Positions 55,919-64,000 of a stretch of 64,000 nt of DNA are shown here, piece after piece. This DNA comes from Prorocentrum cordatum (Eukaryota > Sar > Dinophyceae > Prorocentrales > Prorocentraceae), in assembly GCA_963575745.1 (NCBI GenBank), contig CAUYUJ010003570.1:252501-316500 (forward strand), written 5' to 3'. Position numbers and translations under genes: made by a program. The notes beneath the pieces are model-generated. The model was not told where the DNA came from. It did not search any database and saw only the letters and a program-made list of their open reading frames with translations. Each line of letters begins with the position of its first letter. The stretch's first letter is position 1.

Positions 55919-57611
55919 GGCTCAACCTTGGGCCTTTAATATTCTCTGCGTTAAGGACCTCAATCAAGTCGTCCTTCTCCGAATCGTAGGTGAGCGCCGG
56001 GCGCTTACGCAAAATATTGCGTACCATCTGGCGCGCATGAGCGTCCTTGTCGGCGAGGACGGCGGTGTCCTTAATATCGCATTTCACCGCAATGTATCGA
56101 TCAGACCCGTCATCAAATTGAAGATGGCATGCTGGGTTGATCTTCATACGAGTGGTCGCGCGTAGACAGCCCCAATGCTGTCGGCATTCGACGGGCATCT
56201 CCAAAATAAGAACAGGTTGCCCTGCAGAGCTCTGAGCAGGTTGCCCCGCTGAGCTCTGGGCTGTCGCCGGTGCTGCGGATGCACGGGCGCCTGCCGATGA
56301 TCAGGCAGCGCCTGCTGTTCCCCTTGGCGTCCGAGGAGTCCCCGGCGGGGTGCTGATGTCAAAGTCCTGGCGTTTCTTCTCCTTGATGTCGTAGTGCTCG
56401 GCTGTCTTGTCTTTGGGAGCTGCCCCTGGTGCCTTTGATGCGGCCCCCGAGAATGTCTTGTCGGTGCTGCGCCGCGTTGAAGAAACATTCCTTGCTAATC
56501 CCTGCACTGTCGGCATCCAGCCAGTCCTGTGCGTCCGACCCGGCGTAGGGCCGCGACGCGGTGCAGAGTCCTTCGGGGTAGGTGCGCTGGTGCCTTGGAA
56601 CGCAGCTGCTGCGGCAGCCACCTCTGGTCCTCTGGATCGACGTCTATCAGCAGGTTGCCCCGCAGGTCGTTGCTGCTAGCTGCCTCCAGGGTTAAGGCCA
56701 TCTGAGCTCTTCCTCCTCTTCTGCTTGGGCGGTGGTCTGAGCTGATCGGGCCCAAGCGACGGGCTCGACGAATCCGAAGATGGAGAAATATCAACAGGCG
56801 GATATGGCTTCGGCTTGGGAGCTGCCTTAGCCGTTGCCCCTGCCAGTGCCCATGGCCCACGTCGCGCGGGGCCCCGGTCAGGGTTCAGGTCTGTGCCGGC
56901 CTGCGTTCTGAAGGCCAGATGATGGATAGTGGCCTTTTGCTTCCCGGCCAAGAGATACTTGGTAGAACTAAGCCTCTGTTCTACTGTGGTCTTGAACCAA
57001 TCTGCACCTCCAGCGCGGTGGACAATCCGTCTTCCAGGAGAAACGTCCATTCCTGCTGCGACAGCGTGCTCAGGATCTGTAGGGATGCCCGTTTCGTACG
57101 TGACGTCCGCGTTAGTGGAGTCGTCCGAGGCGTACCCTTCGGGGGCTTCATCCGCGGGGTCTACCTCTTCGGCCATCTCATCATCTTCATCTTCATCAGC
57201 TTCTTGTTGTTCGTCTTCTTCTGATTTGAGTGATTCAGGTTTTCCCGCGCGCCAATCGCGATTGAACTGCTTCAAATAATGCGGAGGTGAAAGGTGTTTC
57301 CATATCTGAATAGATTGGGATATTTCACAGACTGTTGCTTGCTCGTAGTCGTCTTCCGCCAAGTGCCTTTCATGTGGCGTTTTATTAGGATCGGTGCAGT
57401 AACCCCGACCATCACCATGAGAGCAAACCCGCGGTGTTCTCTTAAAGTTCGGGCTTCTTGATGGGCGTCTCATGGGGCAGCCGGGCCTGTGGTCGGCATG
57501 TTCGGGACACGTGGAACAAGCACCTCGCTCTCTCGAGGTCGCGATTGACAATATTGTCTTGTGTTTTAACAAGTCATGTCCTTGTCGAGGGAATGAGCTC
57601 GCCGCCATCAC
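55919..57611 (-). pseudogene. copia gag/linker region, Cys-rich and acidic
   Basis: Frame 56676-57611 (311 codons) begins near a Cys cluster (ACSTCPEHADHRPGCPMRR, VCSHGDGRGYCTD), then HLAEDDYEQATVCEISQSIQ, a strongly acidic stretch (EEDEQQEADEDEDDEMAEE) and DWFKTTVEQRLSSTKYLLAG. Frames 56301-56621 and 55842-56204 continue as KDSAPRRGPTPGRTHRTG and PACHLQFDDGSDRYIAVKCD. The last leads into the phosphotransferase-like domain. Zinc binding by the Cys cluster is plausible. Confidence 0.45.
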
Positions 57612-57692
57612 CTCGTGGAATATTGCGACGAGAATGCCAGCGACGAATCCGATGCTCAGTCCAACCCCAGTCCAACCTGCATTGCATCTTAT

Positions 57693-58004
57693 CTAAGAGT
57701 ATGTGCTGACGAACCAATCCAGCTTCCGCGTAACTAACAAGGCGCTGTATTCCGCCCTTTGGATATTCCTCTTGCGGTTGATCCTCTCAAGGCGGGTGCC
57801 CCCGCAGACGATCCCTCCTCGGGGGAGTGTCAGGTCTACTGGTCTGCCATGGGCGGACCTTTGAAACCTCCGCTTCATGAGGGCGAGGGCGCCGAAGGCC
57901 GCTAGAGCGAGCGCCGCTGGAGCGAGCGCGCACGTGGTCGGGCGAGGGGCCGGGGATCCGACCGCGACGTACCAGACGATCATTATCTTGGCATCTTTCG
58001 TCAT
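57693..58004 (-). CDS. small ORF with one membrane segment, within the copia element
   Basis: 103 codons with a hydrophobic stretch (CALAPAALALAAFGALALMK, about residues 26-45) followed by basic residues and VDLTLPRGGIVCGGTRLERI. It could be a single-pass membrane segment of the polyprotein or a chance frame. No family recognised. Confidence 0.35.
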   Translation of the reverse strand: MTKDAKIMIVWYVAVGSPAPRPTTCALAPAALALAAFGALALMKRRFQRSAHGRPVDLTLPRGGIVCGGTRLERINRKRNIQRAEYSALLVTRKLDWFVSTYS

Positions 58005-58524
58005 CGTCGTAGGCGCGACCCTTTTTCCTCCAGACCTGGCGGCTTGCCGATCGCGCCCGGCGGCTCACAGAGCGGTCCGAGGCAGCGAATGTGTATTATA
58101 ATCCTTCATCATGGCCGAGCTCATATTGAATGCGCTCAGACAGATCGCTAGTGTCTCGCGGGTTTCCCCGCAAAAGGTCATCGTCACTCAATTCAATTTC
58201 TGTCGGATTCCCATTAACCCGGTAATAATGCAACAACTGTATTTCCTCGCCTGTCGCAGGAATAGTGGCTCCTGAATCCGCGGGCGCCCCCGCCGCGTCT
58301 ACAGCTCATTCGGCGGGCGCGCGGAAGTTCTCGACGCATTCAGTGTCTGCAGTTTGCCCCGCGATGGGCATGCCCAGCCAGTCTGCCAGATCGACATCGC
58401 TGTAGCTAGCGAACAGCTCCTCGAACAGCTCGCGCGCGCAACTCTTGAGGGCCATGCTGGCGCGCGCCAGGGTGCATGAGAGCCATGAATTTGACGACTG
58501 CAGCTGCGCGATGGGCAGGGTCAG

Positions 58525-59396
58525 CTAAAAGAGACCCCCAGTCAACACAATGCATGTCAGAATCGGTTTGAGCCAGATGCACTGCCGGACCCCTGCCTCC
58601 CCCATCGCCTTGAGGGCATTCGCGGCGAAATTGCTGTGTACTGTGGCGTATGTCGCACTCCATAGTCTTACCATTGGCATCCTTCGGGTTCCCCCGACGT
58701 CCTTTACCTTTTTTTCCTGATGCATGCCTGCGGTTCTGCCTGCGCCGAAAAGCATTTCTTCGTGCTGTGGCCCTGTGAGGGATGCTCGGAATCCTGATAT
58801 GCCTCTACCATGCAATCGCCGACGCCTACCCTTGCCCTCACTCCGACCCTTGCCTTTTCCCTTGAGTGCTCGTCGTGTGATACGCCGTGCCCTGCGGACT
58901 GATTTCTTCATGGATCGCCTGCATATGCGCTTATGTTTCTTGTATCCTAAAAATAACCATGGCGCCTGTTGCTCTTCCGTGAGGAACGCGGGCATATCTG
59001 GGTAGTCAAGGGCTGTGGCTTCATCGTCCGAAGACGCATCGGTGTCAGTGCCAGAGCCGAAGTCGGACTCGGCAGGTTGCCCCGCTGAGCCCATTAGGGC
59101 CATGGCTTGCGCGGGGGATACCGCGTCGGGCGGCCCCCGAAGCCTGGCCCAGGAGTCTTGCGACCCCGAATCCGCTCCACCATTCTGGGCCAGCAGCGCA
59201 ATGGTCTCAGTTGGTCGTGGATCATCACTCCGAACGTTGTTAGCAGGTTGCCCTGCGCTAGCCTCCACGTGAAAGGTCTCGGTTCGGTGACCGTGACTGA
59301 AATACCACACATGTTACCAGGGGTTCTCTCAACAGTGTGAGCATATGCCCTCGTACGTTCGAATAGTGCGTCAAAACGTTGCTGGTCTCTCGGCAT
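58525..59396 (-). pseudogene. copia gag, C-terminal basic part
   Basis: Two overlapping frames. MPRDQQRFDALFERTRAYAH continues gag from upstream; the second (58525-59310) has two AGQPA units, an acidic stretch and APWLFLGYKKHKRICRRSMK followed by KSVRRARRITRRALKGKGKG, an Arg/Lys-rich nucleic-acid-binding tail as in dinoflagellate copia gag proteins I recall. Role: RNA packaging (family inference). Confidence 0.55.
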
Positions 59397-60140
59397 GTGG
59401 TGGTTTAGAGGCTGCAGGAGTTGTTGTGCACGCGATGTCCCCGCTCCAAGAGCTCTAAATCAAATCGTTATTTAAATTTGGAAGTTGGGGGATGTTGAAG
59501 CCTGCCGTTTCAGCTTCATAGCGGGCTATCTGGAAGCGTGCTGACATCTGGTCGAATTGTTCTCCCGCGTGGACTCGGAAGTCGATGAGAGCTCTACCAG
59601 AATTGAGTTGGCGCTTTTCTTCCAAATTCTCGAACTTACTGCTTAAGAGGAACATGATGTAGGTGACGCCGTCGGTATGGCGACCACCTATGTTAACGCG
59701 TAAAATTGATAACTGCTGGGGGGGTTCTCATGGCTATGGTCCATGCGAGACCTCTCAAACCTCGCTGCAGGGCTGCAGCTTGCTGGGAGGGCGTCTTGTT
59801 GCCTGTGGTCACGTTGATCCAGGCATGTACCTCGCGGACGAATTCGCGAAAGGGTGGTTGACCGGATGGGTCCCAGTGAGGGCCGGTCGTTCTTGTGTCG
59901 TCTCCACCACGCCTATGTCCTACCGCGCACCCAATAGCAACCCATGTGAGCCCAAAGATAGTAACGCCAATCCAATGGCCCCGTAGGTCGTGGTCGGATG
60001 TAGTCGGTTGGGGCTTACGTTGTGTAGTCGACAGTCTGCATGGGGGTGGAGGCGGCACCGTATCGTATCGCATGTTTCCATGCGTTGTGTCTTCGAAGAA
60101 GCTTCCACTTGGAATAAGTGGGTGGACGTCAGGAGTGTAG
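59397..60140 (-). pseudogene. copia gag, N-terminal core (frameshifted)
   Basis: Reads HWDPSGQPPFREFVREVHAW, PSQQAAALQRGLRGLAWTIA and PPAVINFTR, then after a shift near 59695 VNIGGRHTDGVTYIMFLLSS, KFENLEEKRQLNSGRALIDF and QMSARFQIARYEAETAGFNI. Another shift near 59455 leads to FRALGAGTSRAQQLLQPLNH. The pattern matches copia gag capsid-like domains (helical, G-L-x-G-x-A followed by L-x-x-K-F). It is the first coding block after the primer binding site, about 200 bp away. Confidence 0.6.
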
Positions 60141-60336
60141 TAGCACAGGGATGTAGGACGTAAGTAAATACCTCCGCGTAAGCAGAGGTATCGCTGCGAG
60201 TGTCCTTGCGATGATGCGTAATTCTATACATTCCTCCGCGCAAAACCACTGCACCTTGATGTTCCACCATGTATGTCGTCCACCAGATAGTGCCGTGGAT
60301 GGCGAGGAGTAGAGCAAGAGCTGACCACCATAGGCC

Positions 60337-60348
60337 AGCTCCGCTACC
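60337..60348 (-). other. primer binding site (initiator Met tRNA type)
   Basis: On the minus strand TGGTAGCGGAGC directly follows the 5' LTR; the classical copia PBS is TGGTATCAGAGC. This fixes element orientation and the LTR inner boundary. Confidence 0.8.
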
Positions 60349-60612
60349 AAGTTTGAAGGGGGATGGGAGGCCCAACCAGCAGCTTCGCCTTAGGCGAAGC
60401 CAAGCTCCAGCTCTGTTGTACCGTAGTAACGATAGTCCCAGTTGGAGAGGATGTGCCATCCTAGGCAATAGGATGATCTTTTTGGTCTCGATAGCAATCG
60501 TGTGTCTCGCAGTGAGACACAATCATATTTGGGCGGCCGGCCGCTTGAGCCGACGCGGCCGCGGGCACACGCTCGCTTCCGCTCCCTGTGTCCCCCAGCT
60601 CACTTTAGAGTC
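60349..60612 (-). repeat. 5' LTR of the copia element
   Basis: Counterpart of 42780-43042, with a near-perfect hairpin GCTTCGCCTTAGGCGAAGC that is partly lost in the other LTR. Confidence 0.85.
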
Positions 60613-61509
60613 AAGAGTCCTCCCTCCCAAGAAGCCCGCAAGAGGCTCCCAAGAGGCCCCGAAATGCTCCCACGAGGCCCGATCGAGGCCTTCCAGAGGC
60701 ATCCAATAAGCCCCACATCAGATCACAAGAGACCTCCCAAAGGTCTCCTCCTGCCCCCCCTGCCATTATATGCTGTCGCGGCACCCGAACTTTCGGTGCC
60801 CTGGACGTGAATCTCACTCACATTGGAGGTTGTCATGTCCTGGCGAGCCACCCAATACGCTCCTATTCAAGACATGCTCGGATCCAAAGCTAGGGCGCGC
60901 AAGGATGTCGGAGCAAATTTGAGGCTGAGCTCACCGAACGCTCTTGAACAACAAATAGGCCCGTGTTCGATGGTCACTGGAGCATCAAAGTGAAAAAACG
61001 TACGCAATGGGTGCAAGTTCAACCGTGTTTTGGACGCAAGCACTTGCGGGCGAAACCTGTGTTCGATGGCAACCTGAGCATGACATCAAATAAACACATA
61101 CATGCTGGGAGCAAGAAAGCCTGTGAGATGAATCATGCTTCGGAACTCGCTTCGGAATGGGAGAAACATCCCTCCCTGCACGTCCATGGACAACTCTCCG
61201 CCCCCTTGCGCCTGAACTTGGCGAACTGGGGATCGCCGCTTTCCTGACCCGGGCCCCCTGATCTCCTGGACAACGGCTCCCGCTGTGAACACCAAAGCCT
61301 CTCCCCCTCCCCCTTGCACACGTCGTGCCCTCCTGTTCTTCCTCCTCCACTACGGTCTCCGTCGTGTTCTATAATGCAAGGACTCTTTAAAAACCCCGTC
61401 CCTCACCCTTCCCCATCCCGCTTCCTAAAACCTGGCTGGGTGGGGGCGGGGGTGCAGCGTTGTAAAACCATGTGGATCCGTTCCAGATATAAGAACAGAT
61501 TGCAGTTTC
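60613..61509. other. minisatellite remnant then unique sequence without recognised genes
   Basis: 60613-60720 is AAGAGGCTCCC-type minisatellite. 60960-61100 contains two related stretches (GTGTTCGATGGTCACTGGAGC and GTGTTCGATGGCAACCTGAGC). No convincing coding sequence. Confidence 0.45.
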
Positions 61510-61818
61510 GTGTTCTTCGCTAAAGCTTTGTGGGCTCTAGCGTGCACGAGCCTGCCAGATGTATTTGCCATCGGTTCGCCTTTATGCGCCCCGTCCTCAG
61601 CTGACGAGAGCGCGCCATGCTCAGAATGGGAGCTCATATCGGACGATTCAGGAGAGGCTCTTGAGTGGCGGGCTGCCTGCCTGCCGGAAGACGAGCCGAC
61701 TTGCGCCGGGACGGCGCGCTTCTGGTGGTCCATCATCCCAGTGGTCACCGACCCCCCGTCCGATTCGGAGACGGACGAACCTATTTACCACCGTGCCTGC
61801 ACGGAGTGGGCGTGTTAG
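61510..61818 (+). CDS. hypothetical 102-aa ORF
   Basis: MFFAKALWALACTSLPDVFA, then SADESAPCSEWELISDDSGE and WWSIIPVVTDPPSDSETDEP, ending in ACTEWAC. Composition is more protein-like than neighbouring frames (balanced residues, two acidic SD/DS clusters, a possible signal-like start), but there is no family match in memory and chance is possible. It could also be an exon of a host gene. Confidence 0.25.
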   Translation: MFFAKALWALACTSLPDVFAIGSPLCAPSSADESAPCSEWELISDDSGEALEWRAACLPEDEPTCAGTARFWWSIIPVVTDPPSDSETDEPIYHRACTEWAC

Positions 61819-61925
61819 AATGATCGTCTGTTGTCTGGGAGGTTTTTTATATTTCCTAGGGCCGCCGCCCACCCCCCTCCCTGCACGGCGCGCGTGGTTC
61901 GAAAACGGCCCCCTCTGACGTTGCC

Positions 61926-63050
61926 TTCTGGCGGTCTGTTCGGCCTCCAGACGGACAAGATGGTCTCCAAGACGGCTTCCAAGAAAACCATGACGACAAC
62001 GAAACGGCTCAAGATGGCCCAAAATATCTCAAGAGCCTTGCAACACGGCCTCAAGACTGCCCGAGAAGCCTTCCAGAGGGCCTCAAGACGGCCCAAGAGG
62101 CCTCCAGGACGGCCGAAGAAGCTTTAAGAGGCCTTCCTGGACAGCGCGAGGGGGCCATTGATCTCGTTCCGCGTTTAAGATATTTTGAGGTTCCCGCCTG
62201 TTCGGGTTTCCGACCGCCTAAGTCGGCCCAAGAGGCCTTCAATATAGCCCCAAGACAGCCCAAGAGGCTCCGAAGAGGGCCCCACGTCGGCCCAAGAGGA
62301 CCCACAGATCGCCGAATGGGCTCCCAAAGCGGACCCCAAAACGGCCTTGAAGCGGTCCAACATAACAGCAAGACGGCCCAAGAAAACCTCGCGGGCTGTC
62401 TTTAGCAGTCGGAAATCCAAACATGCCAGAACCTTTAATTCCTTCAAGCACCTAGGGAAAATCAGTGGTGTTGGTCTCCTCGGGCTTTCCTGGAAGGCCT
62501 CTTAGAGATCTCCTGGGTCGGCCTGATCTGTCTTAAAGCCTTCTTGGGAGCCTCATGGCCACCAGGACGGCGTTCAAGGCAACCAAGATGACGCCAAGAT
62601 GGCTCAAAAGGCTCAATAGGCTCCCAACGCAGCCTCAAGACAAGGGCTCCAAGAAGCCTTCCTGGACAGCGCGAGGGGCCCAAACCCTGATCGGGTGTCC
62701 GACCGCCCGAGACGGCCCCAAAAACCTCCAAGATGCCCAGCTATAGCTCCAAGGCATCCCAAAATGTCCCCTAGGGGGCCCGAAATCGGCCGAAGAAAAC
62801 CCACAAATCACCCAAAAAGCTCCGAAGAGGGCCCCGAGACAACCGTGAACCTCCCGAAGAGGGCATTAAGTCGGCCCAGAGAGGCCCCTGAGGCGGACTC
62901 CACAGGCGTCAGACAAGCCAAGAGTCCCCTAAGATGGCCGAAGATGCTCCAAGAGGCCCCAAGAGGCCCCGTGACGCGCCCATGCGGCCCCCATGAAGCG
63001 TCCAGGAAGCTCCCAGGGGGACCACAAGTGGCCCCAAGAAGGCCCCAATA
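61926..63050 (+). repeat. AAGAGGCCTCCAAGACGGCC-type minisatellite
   Basis: About 1.1 kb of degenerate 10-25 bp units built on AAGANGGCC and AAGAGGCCC with irregular spacers. Same class as the DNA flanking both ends of the copia element. Confidence 0.85.
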
Positions 63051-63055
63051 AACCT

Positions 63056-63170
63056 TCTCCTCCTCATCCTCCTATCCTCCTTCTCCTCCACCTCCTCCTC
63101 CTCCGCCTCCTCCTCTGCCTCCTCCTCCTCCTCCTCCTCCTCCTCCTCCTCCTCCTCCTCCTCCTCATCG
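63056..63170 (+). repeat. (CTC)n tract
   Basis: CTCCTC repeats with few interruptions. Confidence 0.9.
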
Positions 63171-63181
63171 CGACCCGTCCC

Positions 63182-63500
63182 AAACACGGCTTCCGCGTGT
63201 GACCAACGCCTGGCATGTCACATGTGACGGCTTCCGCGTGCGACCCACGCCCGACATGTCACATGTGACTTCTTCCGCGTCTGACCCACATCCGACATTT
63301 CACATGCGACGGCTTCCGCGTGTGACCCACGCCCGACATGATCCGACATGTCACCCGTGACGGCTTCCGCGTGTGGCCAACATCCGACATGCATCATGTG
63401 ACGGCTTCCGCGTGTGACCCACGCCCGACATGTCACAAATGACGGCTTCCGCGCGTGACCAACTTCCGACATGTCACACATGACGGTTTCCACGTGTGAC
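63182..63500 (+). repeat. 41-bp tandem repeat, about 7.5 units
   Basis: Unit GGCTTCCGCGTGTGACCCAC + GCCCGACATGTCACATGTGAC. Units start at about 63188, 63229, 63270, 63311 (carrying a 10-bp internal duplication), 63362, 63403, 63444 and a partial one at 63485. Each unit includes a TGTCACATGTGACA-like dyad. Confidence 0.9.
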
Positions 63501-64000
63501 TCCCTGTTCGTCAGAATTGCGCTGTTCTCAGTCTCCGTCCCGCAGCGCTGTTGCACAAGCGCGATGATAAATCTGCCTTTGGGTCGACTCGTGCCCAACC
63601 CGCAGCGAACTTAACTTCGCGCATCGCGCCCCACGGTGCGCGATGATTGTCGCGTTCTCGCGCCGCCCCCTTAGAGAACTGCAATCGCTCTGGCCCAACT
63701 CGCGACGCGCGAAACGCCATTATACGAACTTCTCCCTGGATGGTATAGCTGCCGTGTCGGCATCATTACGCCATGCAATGGTTGGATGTTCGCAATGCTT
63801 ATGGCGTACCGCGCTCGGCTTAGTGATGCTTGTTGTATCGCTGGCCGCCATGCGCATGCTCTGATGAGCCAGAACGTGCACCGAAGCCAACATGATGTGC
63901 TGGAGCGCCACGGCGCCCCACTGGCAATACGATCACACCATGACATCCGCAAGAAGCGCGCATTGAATACTTGACAACCGAAATGCATCCCTGGATGTGC
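63501..64000. other. unique sequence, no recognised gene
   Basis: Short frames on both strands (for example 63643-63864 plus, with a hydrophobic end RTALGLVMLVVSLAAMRML). I cannot tell a real small protein from chance here. Confidence 0.3.

Larger units (their letters stand above)
46950..59260 (-). repeat. dispersed GCAGGTTGCCCCGC micro-motif in copia coding sequence
   Basis: A 14-16 base motif, plus strand GCAGGTTGCCC[C/T]GC, with variants GCAGGTGTCCCCGC and GCAGGTGCCCCTGC, seen near 46955, 47069, 49710, 49945, 51187, 51982, 52212, 52577, 53419, 54590, 54758, 54903, 56213, 56232, 56650, 59071 and 59244. In the coding frames it reads AGQPA, AGTPA or AGAPA; elsewhere in other frames (QGNLL). 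The ends GCAGG and CCTGC can pair around TTGC. Confidence 0.7.
42780..60612 (-). mobile_element. ~17.8 kb LTR retrotransposon, Ty1/copia type
   Basis: Bounded by ~264-bp direct repeats (LTRs), with a copia-type primer binding site next to the right (5') LTR and the domain order gag, accessory domains, integrase, RT, RNase H on the minus strand. The LTRs differ at about two dozen positions by eye, so the insertion is not recent. Frameshifts interrupt gag, the middle region and RT. At 17.8 kb it is much longer than typical copia elements (5-9 kb), partly from Ala/Pro-rich linkers, accessory domains and an internal 2 kb tandem duplication. Confidence 0.85.

Noticed and set aside
63182-63500. CRISPR-like array
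   Set aside because: Units are contiguous 41-bp repeats without unique spacers, in a eukaryotic context.

Overview
The window reads as nuclear DNA of a dinoflagellate, probably a GC-rich species. Evidence: (i) the protein families, recalled from memory without a search, are multicopy families of dinoflagellate genomes (DIRS-like tyrosine-recombinase retroelement, large copia polyprotein, a C-x2-C-R...G-C-x2-C-R protein, a Tnp2-like protein with a D-W-M-H motif); (ii) introns include GC-AG types; (iii) most sequence is simple repeats and minisatellites. No rRNA, tRNA, CRISPR or clear host housekeeping gene was seen.

Layout. 0.8-5.9 kb (minus strand): decayed DIRS-like retroelement (gag-like, RT, RNase H, tyrosine recombinase). 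6.07-7.91 kb: CAT microsatellite, spacer, GGGACCCGG minisatellite. 7.908-40.648 kb: a block bounded by 34-bp imperfect terminal inverted repeats with AT-richer subterminal repeats inside each end. The same minisatellite, on the same strand, resumes outside the right end, so the block looks like a ~32.7 kb element inserted into that array. It holds two tandem ~14.5 kb units (about 10.07-24.46 and 24.56-39.03 kb) meeting at a 100-N gap. Each unit carries, all on plus: gene A (5' exons seen only in copy 1), B, C, D, E, G and F (transposase-like). Lesions differ between copies, so between them most genes keep one open version.

42.78-60.61 kb (minus): a ~17.8 kb LTR/copia retrotransposon with ~264-bp LTRs and an initiator-Met-type primer binding site. 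Its coding region, broken by frameshifts, includes gag, a Tpt1/KptA-like RNA 2'-phosphotransferase domain, a RING-H2 finger, a methyltransferase-like domain, integrase, RT and RNase H. It also sits in a minisatellite (AAGAGGCC-type). 60.6-64 kb: minisatellites and low-information sequence.

Most striking: long palindromes centred on GCTGCAGC occur densely in the 32.7-kb element and not outside it. Their outer bases change while staying complementary. In genes A, E and F the AG of the 3' splice site falls inside such a palindrome (GTCGCTGCAG|CGAC, CATGCTGCAG|CATG, GCCGCTGAAG|CGGC), confirmed by reading-frame closure in A and E. This suggests introner-like introns belonging to the element. The copia element has its own dispersed micro-motif (plus strand GCAGGTTGCCCCGC), read on its coding strand as Ala-Gly-Gln-Pro-Ala and variants.
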